64,000 bases of DNA. Origin: Bacteroidota bacterium (GTDB lineage Bacteria; Bacteroidota; Bacteroidia; Bacteroidales; JACABE01). Each line of letters starts with the position of its first letter. The stretch's first letter is position 1. Below are positions 7,893 to 16,780 of this stretch, one piece after another. Under the pieces are notes generated by a model. The model saw only the letters and a list, made by a program, of their open reading frames with translations. It did not search any database and was not told the origin of the DNA. Made by a program: the position numbers and the translations under genes. The DNA is taken from NCBI GenBank assembly GCA_026391675.1, contig JAPLDQ010000030.1:1-64000 (forward strand). The letters run 5' to 3'.

Positions 7893-9083
7893 ATGATGAA
7901 TCAGCAAAAACTTCGTATATTATTTATTTCATCATGGTTTCCAAATAAGGAGCAAGCTTTGTTGGGCAATTTTGTGGAGAAGCATCTGCATGCAGTTTCG
8001 AAATACTCCAATTGTATGCTGTTACACGTTGCTTTTTCAAATTCATCTGAAAATTCACGATATCATATTGAATTTACTGAAGTAAATCAAATTCCTTATC
8101 TTTTAGTATATATAAACAGGAAAAGCTTATCAATTCCTTTCATAGGAAATATTTTAAAGTTCTGTTTTTATACAATAGCATATTTAAAAGGATATAAATA
8201 TCTTGTTAAAAAAATTGGCAAACCGGATTTAATACATGCCAATGTGTTTTATCCGGGTTCTTTTATCACATTGCTTATAAGTAAATTGTACAGCTTGCCA
8301 TACCTGTTTACCGAGCACTGGACTGCATATATGCCTGATGATCCTCATGAAATCAGTTTTTTTCAGAAATTTTTAATCAGAATAGCTGCCCGGAAAGCAA
8401 AATTTATTACTGTTGTTTCTGAGGATTTACAAAAAGCTATGATGAATGCAGGAATCTTTGGAAACTATGTAATTGTGCCAAATGTAGTTGATAAGATATT
8501 CTATAATCCCGAAAAAAATGGGAAAAATACAGATAAAACCAGTTTCATACATATATCTTCTTTGGATGATAAACAGAAAAATATAAGCGGAATTATTAAT
8601 ACGGTACATCAACTTTCTTTATTTCGCAATGATTTTGAATTGATTATTATTGGTGATGGAAATGCAGATTCCCATATAGAAATGGCTAAAACCTTAAATG
8701 TTTACAATTCATTTATACAATTCGAAGGGACTAAAACCACAGATGAAATAGCAACTTACTTACAAAAATCTGATTGTTTACTGATGTTTAGTAATTTTGA
8801 ATCATTTTCAGTTGTGATAGCTGAGGCGTTGGCGAGTGGGTTGGCTGTAATAGCTACAAAAGCCGGCGGACTGGCAAATGAGCTTAGCAATGAATACGGT
8901 ATTTTTATTGACGCAAATGATGATGAAGCTTTGTTAAAAGCTATGAATAACATGATAGACAATCACAAAAATTATAATAAAAAGCAATTAACGGAGTATG
9001 CCCTGCGTTTTTCTGAGGAAAAAGTTGGATTAGCGTTTCATACTATTTATCAAAAAATAACAGAACAAAATAGTGATAAATAA
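7893..9083 (+). CDS. Glycosyltransferase family 4
   Basis: This GT-B fold retaining glycosyltransferase (about 396 residues) transfers a sugar from an activated donor during surface polysaccharide synthesis. The N-terminal half has ILFISSWFPNKEQALLGNFVEKH, typical of GT4 enzymes; the C-terminal half carries the donor-site EX7E motif in ESFSVVIAEALASGLAVIATKAGG. ATGs at 7893 and 7896 are both possible, and a TTG at 7875 overlaps the promoter box and was not used. The flippase gene overlaps its last 11 bases, so the two are translationally close. The sugar and acceptor cannot be read from the sequence. Confidence 0.88.
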   Translation: MMNQQKLRILFISSWFPNKEQALLGNFVEKHLHAVSKYSNCMLLHVAFSNSSENSRYHIEFTEVNQIPYLLVYINRKSLSIPFIGNILKFCFYTIAYLKGYKYLVKKIGKPDLIHANVFYPGSFITLLISKLYSLPYLFTEHWTAYMPDDPHEISFFQKFLIRIAARKAKFITVVSEDLQKAMMNAGIFGNYVIVPNVVDKIFYNPEKNGKNTDKTSFIHISSLDDKQKNISGIINTVHQLSLFRNDFELIIIGDGNADSHIEMAKTLNVYNSFIQFEGTKTTDEIATYLQKSDCLLMFSNFESFSVVIAEALASGLAVIATKAGGLANELSNEYGIFIDANDDEALLKAMNNMIDNHKNYNKKQLTEYALRFSEEKVGLAFHTIYQKITEQNSDK

Positions 9084-10356
9084 AATTTTAAATACATTTT
9101 CAATAAAATTTCTTTCAGCTATTTGCAATTTACTTATAGCGGTTCTGGTTTCCCGTTATTTAGGAAAATTTGGTAAAGGAGAGCAAAGTATTGTTCTTAC
9201 AACTATTTCTTTAATTCTCATTTTTGTAAATATTGCAGGTGGTGCAACCCTCGTCTTTCTAACGCCCCGCTATAATTTGAGAAAATTAATCACACTTTCT
9301 TATATCTGGAGCCTGTTTGTAGCTTTGATTTTTTATTTTATTTTATCATTTACAAAAATTGTAAACCCTGAATTTATCGGACATATATGCTTGCTTTCAT
9401 TAATTATCTCATTTGCAGCAATTAATGCAAATATTTTATTGGGAAAGGAAAAAGTTAATACTTCTAATTTTGTAAATCTGGTGCAGCCTGTTATAACTCT
9501 ATTAGCATTGTTTTTCTTTTTTATAATTGTTGCGAAAATAGATGTTATGGCATATATAAATGCTTTGTATATGGCTTATTTATTTAGCTTTATATTAAGT
9601 ATAGTATTGCTTAAGAATGCTAAAAATAAACAATTGATAAAAAATGATAGTTGGAAAGATACATTATTTGCAATGTTTAGTCTTGGGTTTTATAATCAGA
9701 TTTCTCATATTATATCATTACTTAATGCACGGTTGAGCTATTATTTACTTGATAAATATTATGGTGCAGGCCAATTGGGTATTTATTCAAATGGAGTTTC
9801 CCTCACTGAAGCTGTTTGGATGGTTAGTGGAAGTATGGCTATGGTTCAGTATGCGCATATTGTTAACGCTACTGATAATAAGACTTCACAGCAATTAACT
9901 GCTAAATTAACCAAAATTAGTTTGTTGATAAGTCTTCTGATTATGATTTTTATGGTTTTACTACCATCGGAATTTTATAGCTTTGTTTTTGGAAAAGAGT
10001 TTGTAAATATAAATATAATTATGTTATTTTTGGCTCCTGGTGTGATATTGTGGAATTTTTTACTTCTGATAGGCCATTATTTTTCAGGAACCGGTAAGTT
10101 TTATATTGGGGTTAAAGCATCATCTGTAGGATTAATAGTAACATTATTATTAAGTTTTTGGTTAATACCTCGATTTGGTTTTTACGGAGCAGCTGTTGTT
10201 ACAAGTATTTCGTATATATTTACTTCAATGGTAGTGGTATATTATTTTAAAAAAGAAAGTGGTTTGGGCTTATATGATTTAATCCCAAATGTAAAAGATA
10301 TTAAATTGTATGTACTGAGTTTAAAGAACACTTTAATTGTTAAAAATAGTAAATAG
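9073..10356 (+). CDS. Polysaccharide flippase (Wzx/MATE-like)
   Basis: This integral membrane protein of 427 residues with about 12 hydrophobic segments starts FSIKFLSAICNLLIAVLVSRYLGKFGKGEQSIV, the usual opening of the oligosaccharide flippase (MOP exporter) superfamily. It probably moves lipid-linked sugar units across the inner membrane. The start is GTG at 9073, inside the end of the glycosyltransferase gene, which fits coupled translation. The substrate is unknown. With the neighbouring glycosyltransferase and methyltransferase it forms a small polysaccharide set rather than a complete locus. Confidence 0.87.
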   Translation: MINKILNTFSIKFLSAICNLLIAVLVSRYLGKFGKGEQSIVLTTISLILIFVNIAGGATLVFLTPRYNLRKLITLSYIWSLFVALIFYFILSFTKIVNPEFIGHICLLSLIISFAAINANILLGKEKVNTSNFVNLVQPVITLLALFFFFIIVAKIDVMAYINALYMAYLFSFILSIVLLKNAKNKQLIKNDSWKDTLFAMFSLGFYNQISHIISLLNARLSYYLLDKYYGAGQLGIYSNGVSLTEAVWMVSGSMAMVQYAHIVNATDNKTSQQLTAKLTKISLLISLLIMIFMVLLPSEFYSFVFGKEFVNINIIMLFLAPGVILWNFLLLIGHYFSGTGKFYIGVKASSVGLIVTLLLSFWLIPRFGFYGAAVVTSISYIFTSMVVVYYFKKESGLGLYDLIPNVKDIKLYVLSLKNTLIVKNSK

Positions 10357-10449
10357 ATGATAATAAAGCTGTTGAACTTAAAAATTCAGAAATCATATTT
10401 TCCATTAACTAATTTAAGAAATATTATCAGTAAAATAATCAATCAATAA
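10357..10449 (+). CDS. Possible 30-residue small protein filling the flippase-methyltransferase gap
   Basis: An ATG immediately follows the flippase TAG, and the frame runs 30 codons to a TAA two bases before the next start codon. The peptide is basic and hydrophobic (MIIKLLNLKIQKSYFPLTNL at its start). It fills the gap between two genes exactly, but it has no recognised family and may be chance or the remnant of a gene. Confidence 0.2.
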   Translation: MIIKLLNLKIQKSYFPLTNLRNIISKIINQ

Positions 10450-10451
10450 TC

Positions 10452-11267
10452 ATGAATAAATTTTCAAAAGCCATAAAAGCCTTGGGTTTGATAATCCGGT
10501 ATCCTTATTTGCTAAATCATATTATTGATAATGAAAGTGTTTGGGCGAAATATGTAAGTAAAAAATATAATTTACCAAATGGCTTACCATTGGTAGCTAT
10601 TACTGATTTGTTTCCGGATTTTAACGAAACAGTAAATCCATATGCGTATTTGGATGGTGCTACTTTACCTATTGATATTGCACTTTTGAAAGCAATTGCC
10701 TCTAAATATAAGGTTAATAATTATTTTGAGATCGGAACATGGCGTGGTGAGAGTGTGGCCAATGTCGCTGACATAGTATCCGATTGTTTTAGCCTTAATT
10801 TACCTGATAATGAAATCTATGAATTAGGTAAGAGTGATGATTATGTTAAAATGCATCGAGTTTTTTCAACCGGACTAAAAAATGTTAAGCATTTGGAAGG
10901 GAATTCCCTTTATTTTGATTTTACTGCGTATCTGCATCAATTTGATATGGTCTTTATTGATGGAGACCATCATTACGAAAGCCTGGTAAAGGATACTAAA
11001 ACTGCTTTTAAGTTGATAAAAGATGAAAGTAAAATAATAGTTTGGCATGATTATGCATTGGAACCTGAAACTGTGCGATGGAGTGTAATGGCCGGTATTT
11101 TAGATGCATGCCCCCCTGAAAAAAGGGGAAATTTATATCATATTTCCAATACCCTGTGTGCCGTTTATATCAACGAAAAAATAACATCTGAATGGCTTAA
11201 GATAGACACTAAACCTAAGCATTATTTTGAAATTATGATAAAATCGCAAAATTTTAAGTCTTCTTAA
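10452..11267 (+). CDS. Class I SAM-dependent methyltransferase
   Basis: The 271-residue protein has a Rossmann methyltransferase core: motif I FEIGTWRGESVANVADI for S-adenosylmethionine binding and a later acidic loop MVFIDGDHHYESLVKDTKTAF, as in Methyltransf_24-type enzymes found in cell-surface glycan loci. The first 90 or so residues form an extra N-terminal region. It lies 95 bases after the flippase on the same strand and ends at a bidirectional hairpin. The methyl acceptor is unknown; a polysaccharide sugar is a reasonable guess from context. Confidence 0.75.
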   Translation: MNKFSKAIKALGLIIRYPYLLNHIIDNESVWAKYVSKKYNLPNGLPLVAITDLFPDFNETVNPYAYLDGATLPIDIALLKAIASKYKVNNYFEIGTWRGESVANVADIVSDCFSLNLPDNEIYELGKSDDYVKMHRVFSTGLKNVKHLEGNSLYFDFTAYLHQFDMVFIDGDHHYESLVKDTKTAFKLIKDESKIIVWHDYALEPETVRWSVMAGILDACPPEKRGNLYHISNTLCAVYINEKITSEWLKIDTKPKHYFEIMIKSQNFKSS

Positions 11268-11305
11268 ATGATAAATTGAATGGTTTGTCTAATTCAATTT
11301 ATCAT
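11268..11305. terminator. Bidirectional terminator between convergent genes
   Basis: A 14-bp perfect stem (ATGATAAATTGAAT at 11268-11281 with its complement at 11292-11305) has a 10-base loop. It begins one base after the methyltransferase stop; its right arm encodes the last codons of cvpA on the other strand. It should serve both converging transcripts. Confidence 0.7.
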
Positions 11306-11774
11306 TATCTTTCTTAAATTCTGAGTATAAGGCAGGTGCAATTTTTTCAATGGGCTCTATTAATTTTGATTCAGCTCTGTTTTTGTCAGAAATTATCATT
11401 TTCTTACTGTCAAATTTATTGATAAAATGAAGCAGGACACTAATAAGCAAGGTAATCTTTGCAATCCCAAAAATTATTCCCCCGATTTTATTGAATAAGC
11501 CCAGAGCTGTGAGCGAAAATAACTTGTCAATAAACTTTGCCAATAATTTAATAACGATAAAAACAGAAATTAATGTAATAATGAATGCCAGTATATTTTC
11601 GTATTTACCGCTTAAGCCGATTTTATTTCCAATAAAGACTGAAAAATGAATGGATAAATAAATTCCCAGAAAAAGTGCAATGATAGTTGCCAGTTCTATG
11701 ATTAATCCATTTACAAAACCTCTGTAGGCAAACCAGATTACAGGAATAATAAAAATTATATCGATAATGTTCAT
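11289..11774 (-). CDS. CvpA family membrane protein
   Basis: The 161-residue protein has four predicted membrane helices and the CvpA start pattern IIDIIFIIPVIWFAYRGFVNGLIIELATIIALFLGIY. CvpA proteins are inner membrane proteins linked to colicin V export and envelope homeostasis in other bacteria; the mechanism is unclear. The start codon abuts the stop of the upstream mlaF-like gene with no gap, so the three genes mlaE-mlaF-cvpA are very likely one operon. The stop codon lies inside the shared terminator stem. Confidence 0.82.
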   Translation of the reverse strand: MNIIDIIFIIPVIWFAYRGFVNGLIIELATIIALFLGIYLSIHFSVFIGNKIGLSGKYENILAFIITLISVFIVIKLLAKFIDKLFSLTALGLFNKIGGIIFGIAKITLLISVLLHFINKFDSKKMIISDKNRAESKLIEPIEKIAPALYSEFKKDNDKLN

Positions 11775-12524
11775 TTATTTACCTTTTATTCTTCTGGTTA
11801 GTTCTGTTGCATAGACGAAATCATTAATTTCTTTATTGTCAGTATTTAATATTGAATTTTTATCACCTTCCCACCATAAATTTCCTTTGTAAATAAAGGC
11901 TATTTTATCACCGATTTCAATTACAGAATTCATATCGTGGGTATTGATAACGGTAGTAATCTGATATTCCTGAGTAATTTCGCTGATCAGGTTGTCAATA
12001 ACAATTGAAGTAGCAGGATCTAAGCCAGAATTAGGTTCATCACAAAATAAATATTTGGGATTGGCTGAAATGGCACGGGCAATGGCAACACGTTTTTTCA
12101 TGCCACCGCTTAATTCTGATGGAAAAAGTTTGTTTACGTTCTCCAGATTTACCCTTTTTAAACAAAAGTTAGCCCTGTCAATTTTTTCATTTATTGACAT
12201 ATCTGTAAACATTGACAAAGGAAAAATAACATTTTCTTCAACATTCATGGAGTCAAACAACGCTCCGCCCTGGAAAAGCATGCCAATTTCCTGACGGATT
12301 TTCTTTTTTTCTTCGTAAGAAATAGTAGAAAAAGAACGTCCGTCAAAATTAATAGTACCGCTATCAATAGGAAATAACCCAACAAGACATTTCATCAGAA
12401 CAGTTTTTCCGGAACCACTCTGACCGATAATTAGATTGGTTTTTCCTTTATCAAAACGAACATTGATGTTTTTCAACACCTCATGTTCACCAAATGTTTT
12501 CGATACATTAATTACATCTATCAT
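11775..12524 (-). CDS. ABC transporter ATPase, MlaF-like (lipid transport)
   Basis: This 249-residue ATPase has Walker A GQSGSGKT (about residues 34-41), the signature LSGGMKKRVAIARA and Walker B YLFCDEPNSGLDP. The MKKR after the signature is typical of MlaF/Ttg2A ATPases that power phospholipid movement between membranes with an MlaE permease and an MCE-domain protein. The upstream gene is the MlaE permease, overlapping by four bases. No MCE protein gene is in the window, so the periplasmic partner must be elsewhere. Confidence 0.88.
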   Translation of the reverse strand: MIDVINVSKTFGEHEVLKNINVRFDKGKTNLIIGQSGSGKTVLMKCLVGLFPIDSGTINFDGRSFSTISYEEKKKIRQEIGMLFQGGALFDSMNVEENVIFPLSMFTDMSINEKIDRANFCLKRVNLENVNKLFPSELSGGMKKRVAIARAISANPKYLFCDEPNSGLDPATSIVIDNLISEITQEYQITTVINTHDMNSVIEIGDKIAFIYKGNLWWEGDKNSILNTDNKEINDFVYATELTRRIKGK

Positions 12525-13261
12525 GCCAATAGTAATTGAGTGAGTATCAAATTGAACAAAATTATCATAATACTACTGTTAACTACAGCCTTTGTACTTG
12601 ATCGTCCTACTTCCAGTGCACCTCCTGAAGTAAAATATCCATAATGTCCCGAAACTGAAGCCGTAAGAAATGCAAAAACTACAGTTTTTATAAGAGCATA
12701 GGTGATATCGAACATTTTAAACTGATATTGTAAGCCATAAACATAATCACTTGATGCAACCAAACCGGTTAATACGCCTGATAACCAGCCACCGGCTAAT
12801 GCCAGAAACATACTTATCAGAATAATAAACGGATACATTAACACGCAAGCTACTATCTTTGGTAAAATCAGGAAAGAAGCTGTATTTATACCCATGATTT
12901 CCAGTGCATCTATTTGTTCCGTTACGCGCATTGTACCAATTTCAGATGCAATACGGCTACCAACCTTGCCAGCCAGAATCAGACTGACAATAGTAGGTGA
13001 AAATTCAAGTATGACGGATTTACGGGTTGCAAATCCTATGGTATAAAGTGGTATTAGCGGGCTGTCAACATTAAAAGCCATTTGTATGGTTACAACGGCA
13101 CCCATAAATACAGAAATGATAGCTACTATCCCTAATGAATCAAGTCCCAGGTTATCCATTTCAAGCAATAACTGCTTTTTATAAATGGAAGCCTTTTCAG
13201 GTTTATGAAAGACTTCTTTCATCAAAATTAAATATTTTCCAACTTCAGATAAAATCTTCAT
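12521..13261 (-). CDS. MlaE-type ABC transporter permease
   Basis: The 246-residue membrane protein matches the MlaE/YrbE family: SLGIVAIISVFMGAVVTIQMAF, a central GKVGSRIASEIGTMRVTEQIDALEIMGIN block that contacts the ATPase, and five to six membrane segments. It likely forms the inner membrane core of a lipid transporter with the ATPase encoded next. The four-base overlap (ATGA type) supports coupled translation. No clear TAnnTTTG box precedes it; a near match with the wrong spacing is present. Confidence 0.88.
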   Translation of the reverse strand: MKILSEVGKYLILMKEVFHKPEKASIYKKQLLLEMDNLGLDSLGIVAIISVFMGAVVTIQMAFNVDSPLIPLYTIGFATRKSVILEFSPTIVSLILAGKVGSRIASEIGTMRVTEQIDALEIMGINTASFLILPKIVACVLMYPFIILISMFLALAGGWLSGVLTGLVASSDYVYGLQYQFKMFDITYALIKTVVFAFLTASVSGHYGYFTSGGALEVGRSSTKAVVNSSIMIILFNLILTQLLLA

Positions 13262-13353
13262 GCTTTGATTAATATTTCGGCTAAATTAAGCAAATTTCTA
13301 TTTTAAAAAGCTATATTATGATGAAAAAATTGAAGCTGATTCCTATATTTTAT

Positions 13354-13361
13354 TAATTTTG
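13354..13361 (+). promoter_or_regulatory. -7 promoter box for the small lipoprotein and SprT-like genes
   Basis: TAATTTTG matches TAnnTTTG and lies 24 bases upstream of the ATG at 13386. A longer reading starting at 13359 would begin inside this box and is rejected. Confidence 0.6.
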
Positions 13362-13385
13362 CAATCTGCTGCAATCGATATTGTA

Positions 13386-13550
13386 ATGAAAAACATTGCT
13401 TTGATAAAAATTAGCTGTATATGTCTTTTTACTGTATTTTTCTTATGTTCCTGTGCCAGTCATAAATATAAACCACACAGGAAGAAAAAGAATTGTATGG
13501 AATGTCCTACTTTTAGTTTAAACTTTACAACAAAAAATGACAGAGCTTAA
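13386..13550 (+). CDS. Small predicted lipoprotein (54 residues)
   Basis: From the ATG at 13386 the product has a Lys-containing start, a hydrophobic stretch and a lipobox-like end (FLCSC, probable lipid site Cys23). The mature peptide is only about 31 residues, basic, with a NCMECP cluster near its end. No function is known to me. It overlaps the first 14 bases of the SprT-like gene, so the two are likely cotranscribed. It is one of several tiny Cys-rich lipoproteins typical of Bacteroidota genomes. Confidence 0.6.
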   Translation: MKNIALIKISCICLFTVFFLCSCASHKYKPHRKKKNCMECPTFSLNFTTKNDRA

Positions 13551-14142
13551 AACGGTCCTTGCAGCGCATATTCCTGAAAAGGCCTTACATCTGGTTGAAA
13601 TGTTATTTATTACCAATGATGTTCAGCTTAAAGTCAGCCGCAACCGTAAAACAAAATTAGGCGATTACCGTCCACCTCAAAGGAATTTTACTTATCACAG
13701 AATTTCAGTTAATTATAATCTGAATCAGTATGAATTCTTGGTTACATTAATTCATGAATTTGCCCATTTATTTGTCTGGAATAAACACAGGAATAGAGTT
13801 GACCCACATGGAACTGAATTTAAAACAACATATTACAGTTTATTGAATCAGTTTATAGATCAAAATGTTTTTCCTGATGATATTAAAACGGCGCTACTGA
13901 AAATTGAAGTAAAACCTGAAACTGCCAAGCTGGAGCTGGGCAGGATTTTAAAAAGTTACAACTCAACAGTTCATGATACGCAGTTTATTGAACAAATTCC
14001 AATGCATACACTTTTTAAAACTGCAGATGGCAGGACTTTTCAGAAAATTGAAAAACTCAGAAAACGATACAAATGTTTATGTTTAAATGATAAAAGGAAA
14101 TATCTTTTTCATCCCTTAGTTAATGTTGTATCAGTAGATTGA
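13537..14142 (+). CDS. SprT-like zinc metalloprotease domain protein
   Basis: The 201-residue protein carries the zinc protease motif HEFAH (His73, Glu74, His77) in LVTLIHEFAHLFVWNKH, followed by HGTEFKTTYY, which fits the SprT fold. The C-terminal part (RYKCLCLNDKRKYLF) resembles the region where SprT proteins hold a zinc ribbon, but only one CxC pair is visible, so that part looks reduced. SprT-like proteins in eukaryotes (SPRTN) act on DNA-protein crosslinks; the bacterial role is not established. The start overlaps the small lipoprotein gene. Confidence 0.8.
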   Translation: MTELKTVLAAHIPEKALHLVEMLFITNDVQLKVSRNRKTKLGDYRPPQRNFTYHRISVNYNLNQYEFLVTLIHEFAHLFVWNKHRNRVDPHGTEFKTTYYSLLNQFIDQNVFPDDIKTALLKIEVKPETAKLELGRILKSYNSTVHDTQFIEQIPMHTLFKTADGRTFQKIEKLRKRYKCLCLNDKRKYLFHPLVNVVSVD

Positions 14143-14159
14143 TTATCAAATATATTTCT

Positions 14160-14167
14160 TACTTTTG
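14160..14167 (+). promoter_or_regulatory. -7 promoter box for manC
   Basis: TACTTTTG is a full TAnnTTTG match. A TTG triplet about 18 bases further upstream fits the -33 element. It ends 15 bases before the ATG at 14183, and an alternative TTG start at 14165 falls inside it. Confidence 0.65.
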
Positions 14168-14182
14168 CAAAAATTTTTTAAA

Positions 14183-15271
14183 ATGGAAAATAATTTCTGT
14201 GTAATCATGGCCGGTGGTATAGGCGCTCGTTTTTGGCCGATGAGCAGAACAAATCAACCCAAACAATTTATTGATATTTTAGGCACAGGTGAAACCTTGA
14301 TTCAGCAAACATTTAAGCGTTTTGAAAGGGTATGCCCGAAAGAAAATATATTTATAGTTACCAATGAAATTTATCGTGATTTAGTAAAAACTCAGCTTCC
14401 AACTATAAAGGACGAGCAAATTATTTGTGAGCCGGCCCGTAGAAATACGGCACCATGCATAGCTTATGCAAATTACAGAATATTACAGATTAATCCTGAT
14501 GCCAATATCGTGGTAGCTCCATCTGATCATATAATCCTGAAAGAGGATACTTTTATTGAAGTAATCAATGCAGCGTTAAAAGCGACAAAAGAAAATGATT
14601 GGCTGTTAACACTGGGTATTAAACCAAGCCGTCCTGATACTGGTTATGGTTATATTCAGTTTAATGATCAGGTAACGTTAACTACTGATGTCCGCATAAA
14701 AAAAGTAAAAACTTTTACCGAAAAACCTGTCCTGGAAATGGCAGAATCATTTTTGCAAAGTGGTGATTTTTTATGGAATGCAGGTATTTTTGTGTGGTCA
14801 TTAAAAAGCATAATGCAAGCATTTGAAAATTTCTTACCGGAAATTGATTTGATTTTTAAAGATGGGATTAAATATTACAATACCCGTAATGAAGAAAATT
14901 TTATAAAAAATGCCTATACTATTTGCAAAAACATTTCTATTGATTATGGTGTAATGGAAAAAGCAGATAATGTGTATGTATTGTCATCTGAATTTGGCTG
15001 GTCTGATCTTGGAACATGGGGTTCGCTTTATGAAACAAGAGAAAAAGACGATAATGCAAATACTATTGTTGGTAAAAATGTTATGACTTATGATACCAAA
15101 AATTGTATTATTAATATGCCGAAAGAGAAGTTGGTTGTTTTACAGGGGCTGGATGATTATATTGTAGCAGAAGATGATAATATTTTGCTGGTCTGTAAAA
15201 AGTCAGAAGAACAGCAGATAAGGCAATTTGTAAATGATGTCATGAGCGAAAAAGGTGAAAAATACGTTTAA
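14183..15271 (+). CDS. manC: Mannose-1-phosphate guanylyltransferase
   Basis: This 362-residue enzyme makes GDP-mannose from mannose-1-phosphate and GTP, feeding surface polysaccharides and GDP-fucose. The nucleotidyltransferase signature MAGGIGARFWPMSRTNQPKQF follows the start, and later motifs include EPARRNTAPCIAYA, VAPSDHI and FTEKP, all typical of the ManC type. It lacks the C-terminal isomerase domain of bifunctional forms, so it is the short version. It has its own promoter and a terminator 23 bases after the stop. A distant link to the GT4/flippase locus is possible but not shown. Confidence 0.93.
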   Translation: MENNFCVIMAGGIGARFWPMSRTNQPKQFIDILGTGETLIQQTFKRFERVCPKENIFIVTNEIYRDLVKTQLPTIKDEQIICEPARRNTAPCIAYANYRILQINPDANIVVAPSDHIILKEDTFIEVINAALKATKENDWLLTLGIKPSRPDTGYGYIQFNDQVTLTTDVRIKKVKTFTEKPVLEMAESFLQSGDFLWNAGIFVWSLKSIMQAFENFLPEIDLIFKDGIKYYNTRNEENFIKNAYTICKNISIDYGVMEKADNVYVLSSEFGWSDLGTWGSLYETREKDDNANTIVGKNVMTYDTKNCIINMPKEKLVVLQGLDDYIVAEDDNILLVCKKSEEQQIRQFVNDVMSEKGEKYV

Positions 15272-15293
15272 TTAATTTATTCCCAACATAAAT

Positions 15294-15327
15294 AAAGCCC
15301 GGAAAATTTAAAATTCTCCGGGCTTTT
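15294..15327 (+). terminator. Rho-independent terminator of manC
   Basis: AAAGCCCGGA at 15294-15303 pairs with TCCGGGCTTT at 15317-15326, followed by T. The A run before the stem would also serve transcription from the other side, though the tandem repeat and pgk stop lie between. Confidence 0.85.
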
Positions 15328-15335
15328 ACTTTATC

Positions 15336-15412
15336 AACCTAATAACCTAATAACCTAATAACCTAATAACCTATTAACTTAATAACTTAATAACTTAATA
15401 ACTTAATAACTA
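15336..15412 (-). repeat. 8-bp tandem repeat starting at the pgk stop codon
   Basis: Nine 8-base units run without interruption into the pgk stop codon. On the plus strand they are four AACCTAAT, one AACCTATT and four AACTTAAT. On the pgk sense strand the TAG stop is followed directly by TTATTAAG units. Because 8 is not a multiple of 3, the array places stops in every frame behind the gene. Confidence 0.9.
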
Positions 15413-16603
15413 TTTATCTAAAATAGCTTTTACCCCTGGTAACTCTTTACCTTCCAGATATTCCAGCATTGCACCGCCACCGGTAGAAACATAGCTGATT
15501 TGGTCACCTAAGTTATATTGATTCAGCGCTGCTACGGAATCTCCGCCACCTACAGCAGAAAAAGCACCGCTGATAGTTGCACTTGCCACTGCAATAGCCA
15601 TTGATTTGGTGCCTTGTTTAAATCTGTCCAGTTCGAAAACACCCATAGGACCATTCCATAAAATAGTCTGGGAATTGTTAATGATTTCAGCAAACCTTTT
15701 GCAACTTTTAGGTCCGATATCCAATCCCATCATATTATCTTTAATATGATCAGCAGGTACTACATGAATATGACCGTCATTAGAGAAAGTATCTGATACA
15801 ATGGCATCTGTTGGAAGGTATAAATTAACACCTTTAAGCATCATTTCCTGCACCATTTCACGGGCAACCTGAATTTTATCTTCTTCTATCAATGATTCAC
15901 CGACTTTACCACCCAATGCTTTAATAAATGTAAATGCCATACCGCCTCCAATAATCATATTATCCACTTTAGGAATTAAGTTTTTTATAATGTCAATCTT
16001 GGAAGAAACTTTTGCACCACCTATAATGGCAGTAAATGGTTCTTTTGAATTATTAAGCAGTTTTTCAAGGTTTTCTATTTCATTTTCAAGCAATAAACCA
16101 AAATATTTAGCTTTTGGGAAAAATCTGGCTATAGTTGCTGTTGATGCATGCTCACGGTGAGAAGTACCAAATGCATCATTTATATATGCATCACCTAAAC
16201 TTGCCAGTTTTTTGGCAAATTCAACATCACCGGCAATTTCTTCAGGATAAAAACGAAGGTTTTCCATCAGAATAATTTCACCCGGTTTTAATTTTGCAGC
16301 ATATTCAAATGTTTTAGGGCCGAACAGATCACGGGTAAATATAATATTGCTGTTCAATAATTTTGATAAATGAGGAACGATAGGAGTAAGTGAGTAGTCT
16401 TCCTCAAAACCACCTTTAGGACGGCCAAGGTGAGACATTAAAATTACAGATGCACCATCATTCAATACTTTCTTAATGGTTGGTAATGATTCAACTATAC
16501 GTGTATCATCGGTTATCTGACGGTTATGATTAAGCGGTACATTAAAGTCAACACGGATTAATACCTTTTTCCCTTTAAAATTTACATCTTTTATTTTTGT
16601 CAT
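15410..16603 (-). CDS. pgk: Phosphoglycerate kinase
   Basis: The 397-residue glycolytic enzyme transfers phosphate between 1,3-bisphosphoglycerate and ADP. It shows the substrate-binding N-terminus KKVLIRVDFNVPLNHNRQITDDTRI, SHLGRPKG, the hinge and nucleotide region AIIGGAKVSSKIDII, and the C-terminal GGGDSVAALNQY. Length is normal. A TAnnTTTG box lies 26 bases upstream. Its stop codon TAG is the first element of an 8-bp tandem array. Confidence 0.97.
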   Translation of the reverse strand: MTKIKDVNFKGKKVLIRVDFNVPLNHNRQITDDTRIVESLPTIKKVLNDGASVILMSHLGRPKGGFEEDYSLTPIVPHLSKLLNSNIIFTRDLFGPKTFEYAAKLKPGEIILMENLRFYPEEIAGDVEFAKKLASLGDAYINDAFGTSHREHASTATIARFFPKAKYFGLLLENEIENLEKLLNNSKEPFTAIIGGAKVSSKIDIIKNLIPKVDNMIIGGGMAFTFIKALGGKVGESLIEEDKIQVAREMVQEMMLKGVNLYLPTDAIVSDTFSNDGHIHVVPADHIKDNMMGLDIGPKSCKRFAEIINNSQTILWNGPMGVFELDRFKQGTKSMAIAVASATISGAFSAVGGGDSVAALNQYNLGDQISYVSTGGGAMLEYLEGKELPGVKAILDK

Positions 16604-16628
16604 AGCAGTAGCGTTTTCAATTATGAGT

Positions 16629-16636
16629 CAAAAATA
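16629..16636 (-). promoter_or_regulatory. -7 promoter box for pgk
   Basis: The minus strand reads TATTTTTG, a full TAnnTTTG match, giving a predicted leader of about 20 bases. Confidence 0.6.
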
Positions 16637-16780
16637 ATAAAAAAACTATTATAACAAAAATAATAATAAAAATTACCTAAAAATTTAGCTTTAAAAGGAT
16701 AGTATTATTAAAGTAAAAAGTGATGTCTCATAGGTTATTTTTACTAACTTATCAACCTCTGTGACTCTCTGTGACTTCTC

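Noticed and set aside
15336-15412. CRISPR-like array
   Set aside because: Units are only 8 bases with no spacers and no cas genes; it is a simple tandem repeat. The same holds for the other short arrays.
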